Of a stretch of DNA of 64,000 nucleotides, positions 11,770-23,974 are shown in pieces. Position 1 is the stretch's first letter, and each line of letters begins with the position of its first letter. Below the pieces are notes generated by a model, which was given only the letters and a program-made list of their open reading frames with translations, was not told the DNA's origin and ran no database searches. Made by a program: the position numbers and the translations under genes. The DNA is from Rhyacichthys aspro (taxonomy: Eukaryota > Chordata > Actinopteri > Gobiiformes > Rhyacichthyidae): the NCBI GenBank assembly GCA_036850595.1, contig CM072151.1, positions 16,407,307-16,471,306 on the forward strand, written 5' to 3'.

Positions 11770-12412
11770 ATAATCAAAGAAGGATATCCAACATGTTTGA
11801 TATAAAACTGACCGCTCATGAGGAGTTATGGAGGTTATTGCCAATGTATGGTCTTGCTCTATCAATTCCAGATATAGATTCATTCAGTTTAAAGAAGCCC
11901 ATCGACTACATTACTCCAAGGTTAAACTAAGATCTTCCCATCTGTATCTGGAATGTGTAAAAGGTCCAAAAGTTCTCTTGCTCATTTATTATAGCATTGT
12001 CCAGTCATACAAAAATGTTGGAAAGATATATTTCAATGGTTCAGTGAGCACTATCAAGTTCAAATTGAGCCAGACTCTCTTATGGCAATTTTTTGGGTGT
12101 TTAAAAGACAAAGTAAACTGCTTTTAACTTTTAACAGTTGGCTTCAGGAAATAGTTTCATTGGCTAAACTTGAACTTATTAACCGTCAGCAGAATCGTTT
12201 ATTGGACTTGTCTATAAAAACATGGACACCAATCTTGGCATGACTGGACAAGTAAGCTAAGATCATGAATAATAATCTGGATGTAATATGAATGCTTCCT
12301 TTGGCTTTGTTCTCCACTTTGTGTGTGTGCTTTGTTTTTGAATTTTGAATGAATTTATTTATTGTCTTTCTTTTTTTCTACGGGAATAAAATAAAAAAAA
12401 AAAATGAACAAA
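11770..12412 (+). mobile_element. 5'-truncated L1-type LINE (ORF2 C-terminus, 3' UTR, poly(A))
   Basis: Remnant of the C-terminal part of a non-LTR retrotransposon ORF2 of the L1/Tx1 group. Frame 1 (11828 on) gives ANVWSCSINSRYRFI and QFKEAHRLHYSKVKL (11885-11929), the conserved block between the reverse transcriptase and the cysteine motif. A frameshift then moves to a second frame. There MCKRSKSSLAHLL (from about 11953), a stop at 11992-11994 where the family normally has an aromatic residue, and HCPVIQKCWKDIFQWF follow the C..C...H...C pattern. That frame stays open to a stop at 12241. A short 3' UTR and an A-rich tail (about 12390-12412) follow. It is dead: truncated, frameshifted and with an internal stop. 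No clear target duplication was found. Confidence 0.8.
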
Positions 12413-14966
12413 ACAAAACTGAGTGCTCATACTCCACTTCAGTCAGGAGTGAGCATCAGAAAGGCAGAAATGGCTCAAATTGACCATTTTATACAATAGC
12501 TTTAACTCTGGTATTAATCGATGACCTATTGTGAAGCTTAATTATTGAGCCTCGCACTACCATAAGTATCACATTAGCCATTTGGTCACCTATTTGAACA
12601 ATACAGTCCTTTTTCCCACTTTCTATGACAATTACTTTTACTTACACTGTTTTACTTCCTATTTTATGTAAGTACAGAGTACAGCGACTGTCAGCAAGAA
12701 AATAACCACAGACAAATACAACGGGAAAGAAAGAGGAATTCACCGAAGCCCTAAAGTAACGCCAAATCGTCACAGCTAAACTCTTTCACACGTGCTAACA
12801 AGACAAAGTCAGCTACTGCTTCCTAAACCCTCGTGAAGTAATCCCCCATGTGTACGCTACATTTAAGCCCAGCGGTGAAAGAGCCCCGGCCTTTTCTTGA
12901 CCTTGTCACGGGCAAATGGTATCGCACTACAAGGAAAACTCTGCGAAAATCATTCAGAATCACTATGAGCTACAGTCAGTGAAGTATAAAGGAGCATTTC
13001 ACCGTAAAAGTCTCCAAAACGAATCACTATTAACACCATCTGCTAAGTTGAGCTGCCATCTTAGATTTCCACCTGTGTGCTTCTCGACTTCTCGGTCAGT
13101 CTTCCAAATTGCGAATGAATATTGCAGCACAGATGTTGGATATCTTAAAACCTCAGTCAGTTTAAATTTAAATCCAATTCTATCCTCTATTTTACCCTCA
13201 AAGTTATGATTTATTACTTAGTTATAACTGTGGTCTGTAATTGGATGTAATTGGAGATAAATGTCGCTGGGACAAACTGCGGTCAGCACACTATCAGGGC
13301 TTGTTTTGTTTGCTCAGCCGTCCATCATCCGCCTAAAAAATATCACTTCTTCATCTGTGTGACCTTTCACCTCCCAGGGGTCACAGGTCACAGTCAAAGG
13401 TTGAAGAAATGACATAAGGATCCCATTTCAAGCAGTGTTTGTAGGATTGGAGGTGAAAAGGGAAGTGTATATTAACTTAAAAAAAAAAAAATCAAAAAGA
13501 AGACGTTCTTCTGTAATTTTCAACACACCATCAGATCAAACGTGCCCATATATGGTGTGCTTTAGCGCTTCATTTATCAGAAACACATGCTACTGCTGCT
13601 CAAGGTGTTACTTGGAAACCCACTGCGCAATTCGTTTTATCTTCACTCTACTTTTTTTTGTGTTTTTTAAGATCTGTCCACCCACAGCAGTTTTGCGAGG
13701 GTTACTTCTTATGAAAAGTGAAACACAAGAAAAGGAAAAATCCCTCAAGGTGTCATCATGTGCTATTTCTGAGGGTAGTTTTAGGCCTGCCGCAGACTGG
13801 TTCTTTGTCTGGTTGGCAGTTCACCAGACCAAGCACAAGATTTTACTTGTTTTGTAACTTTTCCTTGAAGCGCAAAATGACAAACCTTGCTAACGCATTG
13901 GAGCGTGCGAGGGTTAGGCAATGAAGCATCTTAGAATTTTGGTTTTGGTTTGGTTTAGTCTTCATGTTGAAATATTTTCTTAAATGTACAGTGTGTTTTT
14001 CCTCTTTGAATCGGGGAAAACTGTCTAATGATCTAATAGTTTTTTTTAAAGAATGAAAAAACAAGATCTTCAAATAAGGCTTTATTATATATAAATGGAT
14101 AAGAATATTAATCACATGCTATAATGGGGTCTGTTCCCAAGGCTTGTCCTCATTGTCTTGTCACACCTTGTCAATATTGAATCAATAGCAGCAGAAAAAT
14201 CCCTCTTGTAGCTTTTCCAGTGCTGGCTATGTCTCCTTACACAGTGAAAAAGCCCAGAAAAGAAAAACATAAACATAAGTCACACATTGTCATAATTTCA
14301 TCTGCATCTGTTTTTTTACCTGAAGGGGCCCAGGACTGCAGGGCCAACACGGTGCTGCTTTTCTCCTGCTCATTGCTCTGTCCATGTGCTGGATCCTAAA
14401 GGGATCAACAGTGCACTTTTCGCTGGATTTCTACCATCACCGACTCCGGAGCCAGACCATTATGCAACACGGCCTCCTAAGCACGATCCTCCTTCCTCGC
14501 CTCAGTCTTCTTTATCGCGCATCAAATCCCTCTTTTCCTCAATATCTGTCTTTACTTATCTGCCTATAAATCCAAATCGCTTCTCCATTTTAAACTGATT
14601 TTGATGAATAATGATGTGCGGTGAAACTCAATCCAGAGGGTAGCACCGGTGTGATACAGAATGATATGTGGCAGAAAAATACACGCATTTTAGTACAAAA
14701 CAATGGAAAGGAAGACTATGCTAGAGTAAGTCAGAGCAGATGAAGGGTGCATGAATGGAAATGACAGGCAGGTTGTTTTTCAGTACTCGGTCTGGAGCTC
14801 AGCGGGAACACTGCTGATCCACATGTCATACATTCCTGCACATGCACAGATATAGCACATGGGAGATGGAAAAGGATGGGTGGGCATCAGCTGAGAAAGA
14901 GGTTGGCAAGATGCACAGATCAAGCAAGAGTTATGAATGAGCTCATTGCTTTGTACATTTGAGGTA
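12413..14966. other. Non-coding stretch
   Basis: No repeat family recognised. Frames at 12916-13209, 13435-13857 and 14327-14596 have no recognisable motif. The last is open in two frames behind a pyrimidine-rich AG at about 14309-14326 and is mentioned under findings. Confidence 0.4.
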
Positions 14967-15055
14967 AGAAACTGTGGTTTTTCTAAAAGTGGAGTCCCTC
15001 AGGGGTCAGTACTCGGCCGGGTTATTTTCTATTTTCATATTATACAAAGGAAGAT
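14967..15055 (+). mobile_element. LINE reverse-transcriptase fragment (L2/CR1-like)
   Basis: From 14988 the frame reads SGVPQGSVLGRVIFYF, matching the conserved reverse-transcriptase block (usually SGVPQGSVLGPLLF) of L2/CR1-type LINEs. Only this core survives; both sides decay within about 30 codons. The usual P after SVLG is R here. Confidence 0.75.
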
Positions 15056-15232
15056 AGTAAAAGCAAACAAACAAATTAATTGATGCACTTTTTAATGTCT
15101 TATTTTATTATTTATGCCTTTAGTTGTCATATCCGTGGATACATTTAGAATGCATTGAGCCCATTCACACCAGGTCATTGAACACACATAGCCTATCTGT
15201 TAAATATTTTCTTCTATGTATATGTATATGTA

Positions 15233-15693
15233 TAAGACCACAACCAAGTCATGTCCAAGATCAAAAAGTATCAAGACCAAGACTTTTAGCTATTGAGACC
15301 GAGTCAAGACCGAGATCATGTCAAGGCAAGACCAGGTCAAGACCAAATCAAGACCAGGACCAGTGAACGATATACTGTAGTGGGTAACAGTTAAAGGGAA
15401 CAGATAAAATATAAACAGGCCAAATGGAGTCTTAACCCAAGTCCAGACTCACAGAAGTTAGTGTTTTTCATTCATTTTAAAATGATTGAGGTTTTCATGG
15501 AGTCCCAAGAATAGAGAAATTTAACATTTGTGGTCCTGGTTGGTCTTGACATCCAAGACCGAGTAAAAATGAGTTAGAGACCAAGAAAAGACTGAGACTT
15601 TTAAGGATCGAGACCATGACAAGGCAAGATGATTAAGAAATAGTCTTAAGATCAGTTTGAAGACCAAGAGAGTCCCGAGAACTACATCACTGT
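15233..15693. repeat. CAAGACC-type degenerate repeat
   Basis: Two blocks rich in CAAGACC, GAGACC and GTCAAGACC words (15233-15363 and 15533-15682) flank about 165 bp of unrelated sequence and end with ACTACATCACTG. Similar repeats ending in ACTACAACACTG are common in fish genomes and may be a non-autonomous DNA element. The left terminus was not found here. Confidence 0.55.
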
Positions 15694-18600
15694 GTATATT
15701 TACATGTATATTTTTGTATGTTGGATGTCTGTCTTTTATCTCCAATGAACAACCGCAATATGATCTGAGTCTAAATAAGCACTGAACTTTGTCATAGTCC
15801 CATACTTAGCGCTGTATGTGTAACGTTGTATGGGTCGGTGCAGTTTTTGAATGAGGCCCAGTAACCTCTGACAAATGAGGTCACTGATACATATATAAGG
15901 TCTAACATCACAGTCATGTGTATGGAGTGGCTCATGTTCTCTCCACACATGCAGGCTGTGCTCTTATCTCCTCTCATGACGCTCTGGCTTGTGAAAAAGG
16001 ACCCTCTGTACGCTCACTAGAGATCGTCCAATCAAGCTGTGGCGTCTTCAACCACTCCAAAACTCATGAATTTATGAAACCCCATTATGTTGTCAGTGCT
16101 CTTATAATGGCTCTCATCATCTTTTTTAATTGGTTTGGTACTCTTTCCTCACACTCATGACCACTCAGTCTCATGGAACGTTCCACTTCACTCGTCATTA
16201 TTTATGAAGAAATCACTGTTTGGTCATAGAGAGAAAATTGCCCTGGGGTATTTTGAAATACACTTCCTGGAAATGGAAGGCTCTGGGGAGAGAAATAGAT
16301 GGCATGAGCGATGAAGTGAGGATGAAGGGGTGAAGGCTGTGAGTTGAGAAAGTGAGAAGGCTAGATAAAGTTGTTGTGCTTGGGTCGTCCTCCCACATCG
16401 GGAGGCACTAGCGCGAGAGACAGTGCTCTGTCTCTGTCGGCATCCAATCATGAAGCAATTACGCACGAGCCGCAGAGATAGTGTTGATATCTGAAGTGGA
16501 GAGGACCATAAATGAAAGGAACAGCCCCCATCTGACCTTTGACCTCCATGACGGGCAAGGTGAAAGAGTGCAGTCAGGAAAGGAGCGCCCCGTGCGTCAG
16601 AACTACTACTTCACTCGGGCCATTCACTCAGCTTATCAGCGCTCTTACTAAATGATCCCATTTCCACAGGAAAGCACAGAATGAAACAGAGGGGCGCGGG
16701 CCGGGCCACCACACTGCAACAACAAAAACGCTCGATTTCACACTGAATGAAAATAATGGGCAGTGGAAAGAATGGAGAGGTGAGAGGAACATTTTAATGT
16801 AGTTAAAAGAAAAAAAAAATGAATGGGATTTCGGCAGAAGTGTGATTTCCATTCATACGTTTGTGTACCGTTCAGGAGTAAAGGATAACAAAGGTGTGTG
16901 GGTGGAATAACAAGATGATATCTAACGCTAATAGAGTGAGTCACACATTCAGGTTTCAGTTGAATGTAAAGTCTTTCACACAGATACTAGTCAAGGTTTC
17001 CATTCTGATCACAGTGGATTTTTAAAGTCTTTTTTTTTTTTTTTTGTTTTGTTTTGGGCCAGTGTCTCAAAACGGAATGAAGACCACTCACTCTGTTCCT
17101 GTATCTAGCTTCCTTTTTCCTGTGTCCTAGAAAATGAAAGGCACACGTGTTATATTTATCCATCAGAGACCATTATGGTTATGGATGAAACATGTTTGAA
17201 GTCAATGGCATCCTGTGAGTGGACAGGGCTCCACAGTCAACACAGGATATGAATGTACCCCTGACTCGGTGATCAGGAAAAGTCGGTGTGTTTTGAATAT
17301 GACTGGTGCAGACGTGACACAATAGAGTTTATGTAATGACTACTTTAATATTAGCACATTGGATTCTTCAGTGCAGACAGCAGCATGCTTTCACTCAGAT
17401 CTGTGACACAAGGCTAAATTGATAACAGGCTGCCAAACGATGAATAAAACGGTCTCATTCTGCTCTTGAGCAACTGTCTGCTGATTGCCTCATTTGACTT
17501 AGTGGATGGAACTTTTTTTCATTCACATTAAGGGAACACCATTTTATGACCACCCTGGTAAAACTCTGACTGTAAAGGGAGGACAATTTGGGGGATGGTC
17601 CCAGATTAAAGTCATTACAGGGCTCTGTGTTGGAGATGAGGGGCCACATTGTGATGAGGATGACTCCAGAATGTCAGAATGAACAGTGATTTATGGAGAA
17701 ATGGTGGTCTAATGCCATAATGACTGTAGACCCCAAACTATTAGGCTGTAAACATCAACCATGTCACTGAGTCATTTTATTTGTACATTTTCAGTATCTA
17801 CAGGACACACAAAAGTAAAGTTAGCAAGTAAGAATGTGTATTTTGCAAAAAACACATCTTTTTTTTGTCTTGTTTCATCAGTGCTGATGATTTAGGACTT
17901 TGTGTGACAGACCCAGTTTCATGATCCCAGTCAAAGTTATATTAGTGTTTAGAAAATGAAAGTATTTTGTGGTGCGGTTTAAAATTAAAGCAACACCTTT
18001 TTTTTTTTGCTTCTTTTACTTTTACTTTTACAGACAGTGCACCCAAAGGTCTAAAGGAGACAAATCCTGTAACAAAACTCTTACAACTTTCATAAATATT
18101 CTGTTGATTTCCTAGTTTTAGTGTAAACTTGGACTGATGTGATGCATATCTGTCAAACCAGGAACACACAAGATGGTTTCATCTCCTTGTTTCATTAAGA
18201 AACCATTATAATGAATTTCCATAAGCCAATTAAACACACCGCGGAATGTTTTCATTACAATTTACGGAAATACAGAAAACCTTTTTTCCCATGTTTGTGG
18301 CAAATGTCAGATTTTCCTCATCAGTTGTTTCCATTTCAGAGGGATCTGCTAACACATTATAGTGCCGCTGATTACATTACAACAATAAAGCAGCAGTGAA
18401 TGTAGCATTACAAGGGTCCTGCTGCCTGCAGTAAAATCAGAAAATAATCTCATCTACTTTTTCAAGAGGGATTTAAAAAGACAAAAGAAAGAGCAGGTTG
18501 CCCACACAAATCTCATGAAAAATACATCTCATTTTCCTCAGACTACTACCAAACCAAAACTTTAGAGTTTATTCGATACTCATCCTTTTCCTTTTAGCAA

Positions 18601-19609
18601 CATTTCGAAATGTTGCTTTTTTCACTTTCTATTATACAGAAACATGATATAACATGATATTGATTATCAAAAGCATATGTGATATTGCAATAACAAGAAC
18701 AAAATACTTTTTGTTGTGATCTGACTGTGTCTTGTTGGCACATGAGTTCCCCCCAAACACTACAGGCCCCAAAAAAGCCTCATCCCTGGCCTGAGTCCAC
18801 ATACTCAAGAGGAGACAGGCTGGAACACTCAGACCTCTGACGCTCTTCGGGCTTGGGCTTTTTCCCCCTCCCATCTCCATCAAAACAACAAAAACACCAG
18901 TGGACCTAAACAAATCAGAGCTGGCTTATGAGCGAGGGTTCAACCACAGTTCTTAGTAGTTTCACACAGAGATGAAGAGAGGCAGGAGTGGGTGGGTTAC
19001 GGAAATTATAATCAATGTGGTAGTGATTTAGATTCCTTATAATGTTGTCAGATTCACCACAAAACACTTCCAGCTTCAGGGGGAATATGCATAGTGTAAA
19101 AGTCAGTTATGGTCAGATCGTGCGTGTTGAACAAAAGAGGTATCACTTTTGATGTTTACAACTTCTTTTATTAAAACTGTCACTGTTTTAAACCTCCACA
19201 GTTCAGTTTCAGGCCTTGTGCTATGCATAATGGCAACACAAACCTCCCTCTAGTGGATGTGTTTGTAACTGCAACAATCTGCACTCACTTTGTTACTGTC
19301 TGGAGAAGGGAAATTAATTAGTGCAGAGGAAATGCAGCAAATCAATAAGATGTAGTGTACAATGTTCAACTGTTTTACAAAGAAACACTGAACAAACCTA
19401 ATGGAAGGTCTGTTCTGTGCTGCCGTCAGAACTAATGGAGAAAAGAGAGAGTGCACAGTCAGCAGTCTGGAACCTGGAGTGCTTTGTTACAGCGGCACAA
19501 GATTTCAGTGAGAAAACAATGAAAAATAAAAGCCACGGGATTAATACAAATTAGTCTGGAAGGTGAGTGGTGCGTTCAAATGATTGGTTAGACTCTGCCA
19601 TTGAACTGG
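15694..19609. other. Non-coding stretch
   Basis: No recognisable repeat or gene. GC-richer at 16380-16700; a T run followed by GTTTT repeats at about 17030-17056; T run near 17999-18008. Minus-strand frames of 60 to 93 codons (16213-16466, 16628-16944, 17455-17649, 18632-18913) lack motifs. Confidence 0.4.
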
Positions 19610-20105
19610 AACAAGGACTGTGATCCAAACTTGACTTGATAAAATGTAAAAAGACTTAACACCGTGACTCGAGACTTCACTTGGACTTGAGCCTCTGACC
19701 TGAAAAGACTTGATGTTTCTCCCTCAAAGATTAAAAGAATGTGTGCAAAACAATTTTCTTAAATAGTTCGACAGATTATGCAGTTAAGCCACAAATTACT
19801 CGCATGACGCTGCCTTCAAATGCACTCTGTAAAGCTCAGAACTGCAGGGCTTTACAACCAAAGGCCCACACTTTGTAAATCACTTATCACCAAAGCATAG
19901 AAAAAATCATTATGACAATACTTTTTGGTTTTTTTTGACTAAATAGTCTATGGAAATACAAACACTTGTCAGTTGTACTGGCTTTATAATTTCTTGTGAA
20001 ATAAATACAGATTTAAAAGCTTACATTGATAATATAAAATTACTGACTTGGGACTTGACTCAGGACTCGAGACTTTCAAAATAATGACTTGGTCCCATCT
20101 TTGAA
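19610..20105. repeat. GACTT-type degenerate repeat blocks
   Basis: Blocks rich in GACTTG, GACTCGAGACTT and GGACTTG words at about 19628-19720 and 20041-20100 flank about 320 bp of AT-rich sequence. The layout of two related blocks bracketing a spacer resembles the CAAGACC repeat at 15233. No clean termini were found. Confidence 0.45.
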
Positions 20106-20386
20106 TCTGAAATGAAGTTAGAAAAATGTAAAAAATATACCATTCCAGAGCTGTATGAATGCAGCATTAATCAAGCAATATCCCTAGTTTGACTTGGTGT
20201 ATGTTTAAATCTAAAATATAATAGACCATATAATATAATAACCATAGCTATGCATGCAACTTGAAGTGGAGTGGCCCATCTAATGAAGGCCAAAGCCAAA
20301 AAAGTGAACAGACTAGACACTTCTGTGAATTTGTTTGTATTGTGGTTTTGTTTTTGTTGAGCCTTCTGGGCCACTGTATCCTTCAC

Positions 20387-20786
20387 CTGATAAAACACAT
20401 CTGAAACTGACTGAAATACATGATGAACCACTTGTCGTCCACCTCTCTACATGAACTCTGTGAGGCTCTTGTCCAGAGTCCCTCCTGCAGAGCCAACCCA
20501 CCACGGCCCAGCGTTCTGTGAATGAGGTGAAAGTGTGGGCTTCCCTTGTGTCTCCGAGGGGGGTACTTCCAGGAACAACAGTCTCATGCAGTGGGTTATT
20601 AATAGCTGAGGAGGACGTGGAGATGAGATGACTGTTAAAGGCCATCCGGGTTTTCTGGCACCAGGAGTGGTTCTTGATGGCGGTACCATATGACGGAGTG
20701 GCCGAGCCGCTGGCAACATCCTCTTCCTCCCCTCTTCCTCCAGCGGCGACAGCTTCCTCTGATGTCTCCTTGGTTTTTCCTGTCAC
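20387..20786 (-). CDS. Candidate coding exon, protein not recognised
   Basis: On the minus strand a frame stays open from 20786 to 20313. Its first 300 bases have vertebrate-like coding character, with many codons ending in C or G (GCC, ACC, ATC, AAG, AAC, CAC, TCC, CAG), in contrast to the AT-rich surroundings. The peptide includes ETSEEAVAAGGRGEEEDVA, then SYGTAIKNHSWCQKTRMAF, with an acidic start and a Ser/Thr-rich middle. A possible splice acceptor (TGTGACAG) lies at its start and a good donor (ATCAG then GTGAAG) at 20387/20386. No ATG opens the frame; the first codon is GTG, so an internal exon is more likely than a complete gene. A second minus frame is also open over part of the region, so the frame choice is not certain. 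I recognise no family. It could be a real exon, a decayed one, or a GC-rich non-coding patch. Confidence 0.3.
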
Positions 20787-20894
20787 ACTGTTTGAGTCAT
20801 ATTCTATGTGTGGTCTGGATCAGTTTAGAGCTGTGACATAAATCAGTCTGTTGACTCGGATACATCAGTCTCTCTTAACAAATGTGTGTCTGTA

Positions 20895-20896
<2 letters not shown>

Positions 20897-20923
<27 letters not shown>
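20897..20923. repeat. (GT)n microsatellite
   Basis: Uninterrupted dinucleotide repeat of about 13 units. Confidence 0.97.
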
Positions 20924-20927
<4 letters not shown>

Positions 20928-21400
20928 GAGGGCATTGTTTTTGTTGGAAATATGGCATCCTGTTTATATCACTGGAGCAAACAAAGTCTAGTTTTAAGGC
21001 ACTGGGTGAAGTTATTCTATTTGTAAAATGCCTCAAGTTTGGACAGTGCATGAGCAAATAAATAACTGACTTGGGATCTAACTTAGAGCCTTCTTGCAAG
21101 GAGGCAAAATACTAACCCCTCCACCATGCATGAATATTGCATCAAATGAGAGCTTATTTTTAAAAAGTTTTTAGGATTTGGACGTGCCTGATTTTCACAA
21201 ACTTTTTAATCTGCCTCTAATTTCATGGTCCACTATTCTTCTATTGTCTGCAAATACACGATATCCTGGTGTTCCATAAAACAGTTCCTTATGGCGGCTA
21301 ACAAAAATGGAAACTTTCGTGGTCACTGGACTCTAATGCTAGGCCTCTAGTTTGCATAAAAATGTGGTGTCTTCTGGTAATTTCCTAGGAATCATTATAC
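20924..21400. other. Non-coding stretch
   Basis: Nothing recognised. Confidence 0.4.
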
Positions 21401-22274
21401 CAGGGGTTCCCAAAGTGGGGCCCAGGGGCCAAAACTGGCCTGGCTAGGGGTTGTCATGTTTCGTGACTGAAATTGCAGACTGACAACTCATTTAATCTGC
21501 AAAGACAGTCGAGCATACGTAGCTGTTGTTAAGGTAATGGCCTATTTCATTGAAGGTGAATGCAGCACTAGCACTAACCTTCTGCCCTCACCAAGGTAGC
21601 CTAGCTATAAGACAGTTCAGGTACATTTTTTTTCAAGTCCACAACTACTCCTATTTTGATGGATTTTTGAAAGGTTCGGGTCAAATAGCTTATGTAGCTT
21701 CAGTCGAGCTAATGTAAGGCAAAGGCAAAACAAAATAACTCATGATAATTAAAACCTGAACCCTTTTTACATAGCTCATTACATTGATTAGCATAACTCT
21801 TTAGCAACTCTTTGGCACAACCAAATATCAATATCTTAATACAAATTCCCATATTACTCAAACATATTTTGCGAATCTAACAAATCTTGTTCCCCCATCG
21901 ACTTTCACTAAATCCTTATCTTTTCTACCTCTTTTCTCCATTCACCGTGTAGCATTGTTTTCTTTATGTCTCTTTTTATTGTGTCAATTTGACCTCGGCA
22001 CTCACAAACCTCCACCCACACAGGAAGTCATCCAAAATAAAATCATGTAACCATATAATAAAGTTTAGTTGTCCTTTACAGCTTATGTTCATTGGTTTCC
22101 AATTAGGTGCTACCTGATCAGAACAAACTGGAGCAGCAGAGGCAGTGGCACACAGACGAAAGGCATTTTAAAAAACCTCCTTTTCATCACATGCTCATGA
22201 TTTTTGCATTTGGCACGTGGCCCTCTAATACATTTCTGCTTTGGTCCTCAGAGAGAAAAGTTTGGACACCGCTG
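21401..22274. mobile_element. hAT-type non-autonomous element, 874 bp
   Basis: The left end CAGGGGTTCCCAAAGTGGGG pairs with the right end, which read inward is CAGCGGTGTCCAAACTTTTC. The flanking octamers CATTATAC (21393-21400) and CGTTACAC (22275-22282) agree at six of eight positions, compatible with an old 8-bp hAT target duplication. The interior has GGCCC-rich shoulders and AT-rich middle, with no transposase remnant. The 72-codon frame at 22107 is part of the element. Confidence 0.6.
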
Positions 22275-22282
22275 CGTTACAC

Positions 22283-23350
22283 TTTCCAATCTTGTTTTGA
22301 ATCTTGTCATGTTTGGAGTCTGTAAACACACTGGTTAAGTGTCCTCTCTGAGTGTACCTTACATGTTGATGTCGCTCTTGAAAGGAGCACTCATCCTCAG
22401 TTAAACATGATTTAGTGGCTTCAAAATGGTCATTCTTGGATGTGGACATTCATCACTTAGTTGAGTTTCTCCGTGGCCTCCCAACACTGACACCAAACAC
22501 TTCCAGACACAGAGTTATGATCACTGTCTGTAGCGGTGGGTTACACCACAGTCACCTGCCATATTTCACTCAGCACTTCCACTCGGTTGGCCTGATATGT
22601 ACAGTGGAGTTCAGGGTGTGTGGGACATGAAAGCACGAAGCCCACGCCTGACTCAGTCTTAGGTAAAAACGCAGGCTTTTCAGATTAATTCTCTGTTGAC
22701 ATGTTTATTGTCGGCGGTGAGGACACACAGGTGGGTGGTCAGAGTGTGGGTGTGTGGCATGTGTGCTATGTTTACCAGCAAGAACACAGCAGCTCTACCA
22801 GGCACAGACCACTATTCCGCTCTTACTGTAACCACATGTGCCCACATTCAGACCACGTTCCAGCCCATTTACTGTTGTTTGGTATTTCCCTCATAGTGTG
22901 TGTGCATGCCAACATACATTAACATACCACGCATCTTTATATTCTCCTGATACTTCTACTGTACTAAGGATTTCTTTCCAAACACTTTTTCTGTACTTCT
23001 ATTGCATGTCTTCTCTTCCAGAGGCGTGTGATCCTTGTCTTCAGAGGAGTATACAGTCCTCCAAAGAAATATATTTTTAAGTAACTTCATGTTATGTGAC
23101 AGTAGTGACAGATGCTCAGATTAGTTGTTTTCTTTGTTAGACCCCAAAGACTTAACTCAGTTCAGGGCAAAGAGCCAATGGAAATTTAAAAATATTTTAA
23201 GTTTAGAGGCCATTTACATGACATTCTTTTGCGTTTAATTGGTTAATTTACAACAAAGGTGAAATTAAGCTTTTAAAACACATGTTGTGATAATATACTT
23301 TTAGCATCAAATATATAAATCCATACTATTCCTTTTAGTTTATCAGCACA
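22283..23350. other. Non-coding stretch
   Basis: Several overlapping frames of 66 to 80 codons at 22415-23080 without motifs; no dispersed repeat recognised. Confidence 0.4.
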
Positions 23351-23358
23351 GCTTAAGG

Positions 23359-23809
23359 CATACATGTCAAACTCAAGGCCCGGGGGCCAAATGCAATGTT
23401 TTATGTGGCCCTTCAAAACATTTAGAAGGTCATGTTTTTGGCACTAGGTTTTATTCATTGAATTTTAACATGTTTTAGATACACTTGATTTTGGCTACAA
23501 AGAGAAGTGTCCAAATCCAACTAACACCTGTTCAAATTCAACCAAAACCTGTTGAAATTCATCTAAAACCTGTTGAAATCTGACTAAAAGCTGTTGAAAT
23601 CTGACTTTTAAATCCAACAAAAACCAGTTTCCATAAAAGGAGGAAATTGTTTTTTGTGTGATAAGTTTTGTAAGACTTGAATGTTTTGAATGTTCTAAAT
23701 GAACATTCAAAATTTGATAAAAATGTCATGAAATGTCATCATCTTCGCCCTCGGGAAGGATACTTATTAACTTTTGCGGCCCCTCACCAATTTGAGTTTG
23801 ACACCACTG
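23359..23809. mobile_element. hAT-type non-autonomous element with minisatellite core, 451 bp
   Basis: The ends CATACATGTCAAACTCAA (left) and, read inward, CAGTGGTGTCAAACTCAA (right) are flanked by a perfect 8-bp direct repeat, GCTTAAGG (23351-23358 and 23810-23817), the hallmark of hAT transposition. Near the ends are GGCCC-rich stretches. Inside, about 23513-23620 carries five or so 18-21-bp units of the AAAACCTGTTCAAAT type, the same unit as the array at 1241-1576. No transposase frame. Confidence 0.85.
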
Positions 23810-23929
23810 GCTTAAGGTGTCTATTAATCTTGTGTTCTGTAATTGGTCGCCACTAGTCATTTCTTGTTTTCATACAAGTCATCCCTGTTGCTTGTCATTC
23901 ACTGTTGCAAGATTGCATTGAAAATGTGC

Positions 23930-23974
23930 ATTGTATTATAATTCATTATAATACAATACATTGTGTATTGTATT
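23930..23974. repeat. Nested perfect palindromes
   Basis: A 13-bp arm (ATTGTATTATAAT, 23930-23942) is followed after TC by its exact inverse (23945-23957). The right arm overlaps a second hairpin with 11-bp arms (23950-23960 and 23964-23974, 3-nt loop). The two folds compete for the same bases. AT-rich, so part of this may come from low complexity. Confidence 0.85.
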
